A stretch of DNA of 34,681 bases, taken from assembly GCA_019649035.1 (NCBI GenBank), contig BMAT01003789.1, positions 101,772-136,452 of the forward strand. Direction: 5' to 3'. This DNA is from Elysia marginata. Its lineage: Eukaryota; Mollusca; Gastropoda; Plakobranchidae. Shown piece after piece: positions 23,301 to 32,300 of the stretch. The notes beneath the pieces were generated by a model. That model was not told the origin of the DNA. It did not search any database and saw only the letters and a program-made list of their open reading frames with translations. The first letter of the stretch is position 1. Each line of letters opens with the position of its first letter. The translations under genes and the position numbers were made by a program.

Positions 23301-26300
23301 NNNNNNNNNNNNNNNNNNNNNNNNNNNNNNNNNNNNNNNNNNNNNNNNNNNNNNNNNNNNNNNNNNNNNNNNNNNNNNNNNNNNNNNNNNNNNNNNNNNN
23401 NNNNNNNNNNNCTCACAGAATAGAATGATAATTTTGTGCTCTATTCTCATTCCCATTACTGCAAATCTAATTCTATAGTCTTCTAATACTTTACCAGCAA
23501 GATAATTAGCCAGGTCAAAGTGTCGGTGGAGAATGGCATACTGCGCAGGGATACATCCAAAGTTGTCTGGTGCATCTGGTCGCAGTCCAGCATTGATGAA
23601 CCACTCTGCTAGCTAAAAAATAATAATATTAATAATAATTCACTTTTAAAAGGTTCAAATCCACTGAAACAGTGCTAGGTGGGATTATAGCAGAATAAAA
23701 AAAAAAGTTACCCTAGTTAAGTTAAAACAGCAGTAAAAGAGTGGAGCATAAAACAGAAACCAAAAGTTGTACAACACAAATGCATAAAAACTACATTATT
23801 TGAAAAAGCCACAGCTCTTGTCTTGAGAAATCTAGCACTTATATTTAAATGCATAAATATTAACACTTAAGTGACTGCAGACGTATATATGCGTCACAAT
23901 TTCCAATGCAGAAGGGACCGGAGATATATACGTTACGGATAGTCCATTTGTTTTTCCAATCCAAGTTTGATTGAAATCCAGTCCAAGTAAAAAAACTTCC
24001 ATGGTTTTGAACTTAGAAGTTTCGTTTTCAAAATGCAAGATGGTTGTGGGCTAAAATTCATTACATATTGCCAAAAAATTGCAATTTAGACCTAGATCTA
24101 GATCTAGAAATTGAGCAAATGTAGGTGGCCTTAGTGTTATAATTCTCTCAAGTTCTGGAGTATTTATCTGTTTGGATTACTTAAAGGAGTGTTTTCAAGT
24201 GGGTTTTAGCACTTTATGAGGTTGGTTTCACATTGAATTTTGATTTGTGTTATGTTTTGAACCTTTCATTTGTTGATTTTGGGGCCGTAATGGTCTCAGA
24301 TGTACATGATTCTTTATGTTTACACATAAACTGCTGAAATCAATCCAAAACACACAAAAACTCACAAAATTTACTGACAATAGTCATTGCAAGGAAGCAG
24401 TAGTCATCCTAAAACATTTCTATTGCCATTGAACAGTATTTGAAACTTCTGAGAACGATAAAACCAGTGTTAGCTAACATCTACTGGTTAAGGAAAATTC
24501 TAGCTACAGCTCTGAACCTAGGGGAGAGAATTGAGCTGTAGCTGCGGTCCTGGGGGAGAGGATAGAGCTGTAGTTCTGGTCACTTAAGTGTTAACATTGA
24601 TTATAATCACAGGGAAATATTTTTTTTAGAAATAGTTATGAATCAAAGTTAGTTCACATATCATCCCATTCTTGTTGATACTAAGTCATGTGTTTTATAA
24701 ACAGTTCTTAATGGTGACATGTCAAAAGTTTCATATTTGAAAGAAATTTTCCACCAGTTACATTATGTAAAATTGTCTCTCTTGCCACTTTAAATCATCA
24801 TTAAAAGATCCAGTAATTGTATCCACTAAATTAAACCTCATTTAAAAGTACATCTTTTCAGAGATGAAAGAGAGATCATCTGATAATCAAAAAAATTTTC
24901 ATGATATTTAGATAACTACTTTTCCAGATATAGGAAACACTGAAAATTGTTAAAAATTTTGTCCACCGACTGATATCGACTGGGTGAAGCAGACATTGCA
25001 AGCTTTTTGAAGACTAGAAAAACAATCAAATGATGAATAAATGACATAAAAACAATTGTAGATTTTTTCCTTGAGTGGTGCACTTAAAATCTAGGGCCTT
25101 GAGTTTTTCATCATACCCACTGATGAGTCCATCACGAAAAAAAGGTTACAAATGTTTTTTAAAGGTTGCTGGAACATGGTTATGCCATTTGAGCTTTTAC
25201 AATGCGAAAACTTCAATTACAATTTTCTCGCATTCTGTTCAAATGAGTCGTAAGTCGATAGGCTTAGTTTGGAGATAGGCTTGTAAAGTTTAGTGGCTGT
25301 TCAGAGGTCAAATTTTTTTAATGTTAGATATTGACGCTAAAATCATTTCTAAACAGTTTTCACACCTAATTATATTCAAATGTCATTGTTTAGGTGTTAC
25401 TTTTTAATTGGTATAATAATTGCTGAGGCCTCAATACCTTTATAGTCGTCTAAACTTTAAATGCTGTTTTCACCCCTTTCTGAAATTTAACAAGTCCTAA
25501 CTCTGCCAACTTCAAACGGCTATAACTTCATAAAGAAGCATCAAAGAGCTTTTCTGTTTGTTGTATTTGAAAGCAGAGAAAAAAAAAAGCTTTTCTGTAA
25601 TACTAATATCTGACTACCTTCCATTAGTTCCAACTCCGACTTAAAACTCATTTGGACTGGTTGCACCACAATTATCTCCTTTGTTTTGAAAATAAGGTTA
25701 TTTTGATTTATGGCCTATCAAGTGCAATAGCTGAGGACATTATTAATAAGGTTACCGAAATATTTTTTCACTATCTTAGAAAGCTTCTAAATGCCTTTCC
25801 AATTATGTATATAACTCTATATGACAAAATGTTTGTCATAACTGTATTTCCTTTCTAGTTTAATAAGTATATAAATCACACCAATTTTTTTTTCTTAACA
25901 TCTATCCTTGATCCTAATTGACTGCTATGCAGTTGTTTAAATTTCACATGAAGTAAAAAAGAGAGAAGCAAACAGTCAGAGCAGCACCTTTTTACTTAAT
26001 AAAACTAGAAGGGATAGACAATTACGACAAAGCATATCACAGCTGTGTAAAACATTTAGGGTCTTCTTTACAGCAGATCCTCCACATAGTGTAACAATGA
26101 CAAGAAGATAAATAGTGGTAACCAAAAAGGTTTGTAATAGCAAAAAGTACATTTTTGTTTTGCTTTAAATGTTAACCTTTAAGAGAGTTGGATCACTTCT
26201 ATTCTTGCTTTTCTGACAACTGAGAGCTAGAGCATGCAGGAGGGTACGGCCATGCTCTAGAGGCTCACTCAGCATGGAGGGGTCTGTGTTGGTGTGCAGG

Positions 26301-29300
26301 AGGCGCAGGCCAGTATGGTACATGCATGTCTTGAAAGCTATCTGTGGACCAAAAGTACACAAATCAAGAGAAAGAACTTTCTTTTGCAGTCTTATTGTTA
26401 TCAGTAACTATAATAAAACAAAACTGATTTGTTTTGCTGTTTGTTTTTTTTTTTTGTTTTGAAAAATGTGCAACTTTCTTAGTCAAGTAAAACCCTTAAT
26501 AATAAAAAAAAATTTTTTTAATAGTCCTTGCTCTTTTATTATAACAACACAATTCTTTTGGACTTTAAAGCGGTTAACTTATCTATAATTTATGAGCATT
26601 CTCAAAATACTTTTAAGCAAGGTAAAACGATAATTGCATTTGTGGTCTATAAATTTTACAATCATTCCAGCACATTTCTAATGCAAAAAGACAAGTAACA
26701 AATTAAATAAGTATGCTAAAACAGCCAAGCCATCGGTTGGCACAGTAGAAAATCAAAATATAAGTGAGACATATACAAAGAAAAAACCAGGCTTTTTAAA
26801 AATGTAGGCCTACCTGAAATTTTCTTTTATCCCACAAAAATATTTTATACTGTGCATTGTAATCATTGCATCAGGCAATCATGGTAAATCAGGCACGATT
26901 TTTTAATTTGACTCAGTAAAGTTTAGCTGACTATTTAAAAGGATTTTTTATGTATTAGTCCAGTTTTTAAAGATGGCATTTAAAAGGATTTTTTATGTAT
27001 TAGTCCAGTTTTTAAAGATGGCATACAGCTTACAGCCTTAGCGCTCTACATCTACATATGTGACCCCAGTCCAAAAAAACTCGGAAATTTTCATTGTGAC
27101 CAAAAAGCAAGGAACTCCAGCGACATTATGCAAAAGACAGAATGCATTTATCGTTGTGACTAATTTTTCATGATTTTTTTTGTTAGAAATGGCTTGTAGC
27201 TCAGAATGGGACTGGGCCACTTTAAGCTAGGTTTTGTGGTTGGGGTCACATATGCTTAGCTTAAAATCCCTTTAGTAAGGTCAGAGTATGGAAGCTCTGA
27301 AACTCAATAAGTCTGGACAACATAGTTATACCTTAGCTGTGGTTGCCTCAAAAAATCAATTTTCAGGAAAAATTGCTAGATAATGTTGATTTTTTTTTTC
27401 AGTCAAATCTAAAACTTATTAAGGTTTAATCACAATTTCTTTATAGAAGTGCTCTTAACTGAAGAAGAGGAAGAAAATCATAAATCTTTTTTTTTTAAGG
27501 GATAGAAAAACAAAAAAAGAAGTTTATTCTGTCAGCTAACTTAACCCTCCAACTTTCTCTTACTTGCACAGCATCCAGCATTGTTAACGCTGAACTGCGC
27601 ACATCAGCTCCAGTGATGAACATGGCCACTCCGTTGAGATTGTTCTCTACTGCCATCTGTTGTGAAAGGTTTATAATCAAGTTTAAGTTCAAATATTTTA
27701 TTGTCCTCATAAGGCTCATTGTTTTGGTTTTACAGCATGCAATACAGAAGACACATAAGCAGGTTTACAGGTAAACAAACATCACCTAATTTTGCACTGT
27801 CACTTACACTAGCTACCGAACAATATCAACAAGTTGGTAGTGCTTAGCGGACACAGCCGGTCGCGGATTTTCTTTTTTTTTTCTGGATGCGGAAAATCGG
27901 TGAGACAGAAAAAAATCAAATGCGGATTTCTTTGAGGACGGTAAAAACTGCGGATTTCCGCAAAAATGCAGAAGAATGGAAGCACTGTTACTTTTTACAA
28001 ACAGATGGCTATTTATTTTCTTTATACATCGAATACTTTTTTTTTGCAAATTTTTTCTCTGCCAATCTGTGGATTTTTACACAAAAATCAAAACAATACA
28101 TTTCCTTGCCAAAATAAAATAACTTCAAGGCCTGTACTTAGGATCTCATAAAGCCAGCTTTATGTAAGAACTTGTTTTTGAACTAATACAAGTAAAAGAC
28201 ATGAAAAAGTGAGTTGGTTTTAAGATGTTTAAGAGATTAAAAACGTAGGCACATTTTTTACATTTTTCCAAGATGGCAGTAGTTGCTATGGCAACCACAA
28301 CTGCAGAGTAATAATTTTTAAGTACCATGTTGTGGTTTTTTTTGGACCTGGTTTGCATAGCTTAATGGTCATTATTTAAATAATTCATTATTTTATGTCG
28401 TAATCCCTTACAGAAAGACAGTATCATTCAATATTAAACAGCCTTACTTGGTAAAGCTGAACTTCTCTGACCGCTTCATCTTCAGTGACAAAACTTGCTG
28501 GCTGCCATATCCAGGGCTTTGGGCTAGAATCTACATGAAACAGATACTTCTGTGAACAGTGCGCTTTGTTGAAAAATCCAAGCCTAGCAAGTCACAATGA
28601 CTGACTAAGAAATTTTAAGCATGCCCTAATAATGTTAGGAAGATGTGTTCTAGTCAGGAAAAGAAAAGGTGTCCTCCCATATATGCCTTAATAAGATATG
28701 TGTATTGAAGAGATCTTTAAACCTTTATCTTTCCCAAATTTTTTAGACACATCTTCAAAATCTACACTAACAAAGCATGCACACCTAACAAACATGTCGA
28801 CCGCGCAGTGATTTCACTTTATGTTCATAAATTCATGCTAATCAGTGTGGTGTGTCAGGCAATTTGACATTATTTCCTCTAAAACAATTACAGCAATTAC
28901 CATAGATCATTTTTTGCACATATAAAAGGGTTCAAACATACCGTTTAATAACAAATCAAGGTAAAATAAAAATTAAAGAAATTCCACTTTGTGTCACACC
29001 TAATTTATCCCATACATGAAAACAAAAGAAAAGCAAAATAGGCCTACCACCTTTCCATCACACCTTACCCTTGCATAACTTTATAATTAGAATATTATTC
29101 ATCCTCTTATTCATTTTAATTTTTAGGAAAGTTCATAAAACAGTGATAAATGAAATGTTACCTTCCTCTTCATTCTGTTCTTTTTTCTTTTCTAGAGCTT
29201 TCCTTCTCTGAATTTCTTTTGGTGAAAATATGATGACCTTTGATTTCAAGCTGGCCTTTCCTTGAATTAAATTGCTGGCACATCTTCCGATGGGAAAGTA

Positions 29301-32300
29301 AAATTGGGAATTTATTAAAAAAAAAAAACTGTCAAAAATTGTTTCATTGTATAACTAGACTCACAACACAAATTGCCCTGAAAGCTTCTTTTGGTAGTGT
29401 TTTTTTTTCTTTGTTATAAAGCTAGAAGCTTTGTTTTTTGTGCATCAATTTTTTTTCTGAACAGCCAAAACTTAATTGAACCTTGTGAAAAGTTGTTCTC
29501 AGAAAGTCCTGAAGCATGCTTTGTGAGGGACGGCTTCGCTATGGAACATAATGCACTACTTCAGTGAAGGTGATAAGGACCAAAGAGGAAGAAAAATCAC
29601 TCATAGTGGAAGCTCTCCAGCCATAATTATTTGCAGCTTACCCATCAAATTTGTTCCGCACAGCCAAAGCTAAAGGAGTGTTTCCATCGTTGTCTTCAAT
29701 GTTTGGGTCAGCTCCCACCTGATGCAAGCAGTAATGCAATAAAACATTAGATCAGTTTATATACCATGCTCCAAGTCGTTATAGTTCTGCTGTGACAGGA
29801 TCAAACAAATTTTCTTTTTATTATTATTATTATTATTGTTATTATTACTGTTAGTATGGCAAGACATTTTTTATAAAACAAATGTCTTTTGCATTTTAGT
29901 GGAACACATGCTCTTTTTCACTTTCTCCTCTTTTATTGTGTTATATATTCCTCTTCCCATCACTTTTTTATTTTATTTTATTCTATTTTTCTCTCTTTAT
30001 GTCTAATAAATGAGCCAGCAAGAAAATGGGTAGAATATCATATTATCTTGTGAGTTGCGGGCAGTGTCGTTGTTCCTTTCTTTTTATCTCTAACACTGTT
30101 AAGCTGTTACCGTAGTTAGATACATGCAGCAAATTGCAGCGCCTTTCTCTGCTGCAAAATGCAGGGCTGTTTTCCCATGTTTGTCCCGCAGGTTTATTTG
30201 GCCTCTCCTCATGTTCCTACTGATGAGCTGTGTCATCTCAGCTGGATCACTATTCGACGAAAACCTGCAAAAACACAAAAAGAAATCATTACCCTTTACA
30301 ACCTTTTTTTTTTCTTTAATTGGTTGAAGATTTCGACATTAAGACTTAAGTAATGGGAATTGGATGTCAGAGTTTCAAATATATAAGAAAAAAATATTAT
30401 TTAAATGTAGACTTTTTTTCCATCACTTTCCAATTTTTAGTAAACATTGATAATAAAAGTTTTGAGAGAGAGTGATAACTCTAAGCCGTTTCAGAGGCCA
30501 TTAAACTGAATTGTCCAAAGGACAAAACAATTAAATATCAAAATTGTACTTTGCTATCAATTGGTTATGTCAACCGGAGATTGATTTCAGCCGACTTTAC
30601 ATTATAGAGGACATATCAATGACCTGTAATTTGGTGTGGCAGTCTTGAAAATGTAGTGTAGTGCAGTCCTGCCCATGGCATCCTGCAGGCCAGGGTCAGA
30701 GCCCAGTTGAAGCAGTTTGACCTCCAGCTCCATGCTGGCTGCCATGTTACCAGTGTGAGCTCTGTGAAAGACAGCCGTGATAGTCCGATTATTTGATAAG
30801 CCTTTTAGAGACATTATTCTGATGGTGATGGTAGATAAAAAGTGTCAATAAACAAAATACAAAAGCTAAAGAAGGTAAAATAAAGGGGAAATCACTACTT
30901 AAAAAGGAACTATAAATTATGATTTCCTTGTTTTCATTTACTTCTGGCAATGTGACTAGATGGGAGGGCACTTGCGCTAGATCTATGCATAAGTAGTGAG
31001 ATGATTGATAGCGTTGATTACCTAGCATTTTACCATTTCATACAAAATGATAGTGCGAAATCATGCTACAATCTGTTTTATTTGTTGCAGAAGACCAGAA
31101 AAAGTGTTGATATAATAGGCAACTTTAAGTCACATCAAATGGAAAAATTTCAAAATTTGAAATTATGTCAATAAGTGAAGCTGTTGATAAAGTGCCTGTT
31201 GGTATATTTGGATTGCACTATACATCAAGGGGGGGGGGGGGAAAGTACAAAGTAAGTCAAGGGAGATTGTTTCATCTAGACCTAATTTTGCCAGACCTTG
31301 TTTTAAGAGCAGCGTGTTTGTTGTTTTTGTTTTGTTTTGTTGGTTTTCTTTCTTTTGCAGGACTTTTTTTGGTGCAAAGGAAATAGAGTGGGAATGGAAA
31401 GACAGTCTATAAGATAATGTCTTGAGACCAATGCAAATGAGTCGCATGTATGAACCTTAAAATTTAGAAAACACCTTTTATAAAAATTCATTTTTCAAGT
31501 AATCAATGCTATGTGAAAACTGCAACATCCACCTCATTTGAACTGACTGTGAGACATACAATTTATATACCAATGTGTATTCTATTATTTTATACTTTAT
31601 ACATCAATGGGTATTCTCACGTTTTATATTTTATATATCAATGGGTATTCTACCATTTTAAGCTTTATATATCAATGGGTATTCAATTAATTTATAATCT
31701 ATACATCAATGGCTATTCTATCATTTTATACTTCATATACCAATAGGTATTCAATCATTGTAAACTTTATATACTAATGGGTATTTTACCAATAAAAAAA
31801 CAGGAGTTAAAAAGACATGTATTTTTTAAAAAAACCTGTAATATGTACACTTCATGAAAGAGTCAGTCTAATTACACTTGAAAATCTATTTCAGATCTGA
31901 AGTTATTTTGTTGGGTTTTTTTTGTCTTTGAATCTTTGTCTTGCAAGAGAATTAAGGAAATTTGCCATCATATAAGGAAAATACCATTATTGACATACAT
32001 ATGCCCTCATATAAGGAAATGAAACATAAGTTGCATACATTTTTTGTCAGACAACCTTACCTTAAAGCATAATGAAGAGCTGATTTCCCTTCACAACACT
32101 TGCTGTTGAAATCGTAACCCTTTTCAGCTAGCTTGTCCACAACTTTCAAAATATCTGCAAGGATAACAAGTTGTTGTTGTTGTTTTTTTTTAAGTGATAT
32201 AGGCCAATAATATTGTGGTTTTTTTTTACTATTTCAAGTTTAAAATGCTCGGAACCAGCTTTGGTTATTTTTAACTTGTTATGTATATGTGTGTGTCATC

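Noticed and set aside
22517..23456. Long open frames across 22.5-23.5 kb
   Set aside because: They consist almost wholly of the N run and carry no information.
27656..27656. Met codons opening exons 8 and 19 as translation starts of separate genes
   Set aside because: Each follows a good acceptor and continues the domain from the previous exon in the same phase.
31513..31746. 77-codon plus-strand open frame with LYINGYS-type repeats
   Set aside because: It is the translation of the 34-bp minisatellite; the unit is not a multiple of 3 and no gene context exists.
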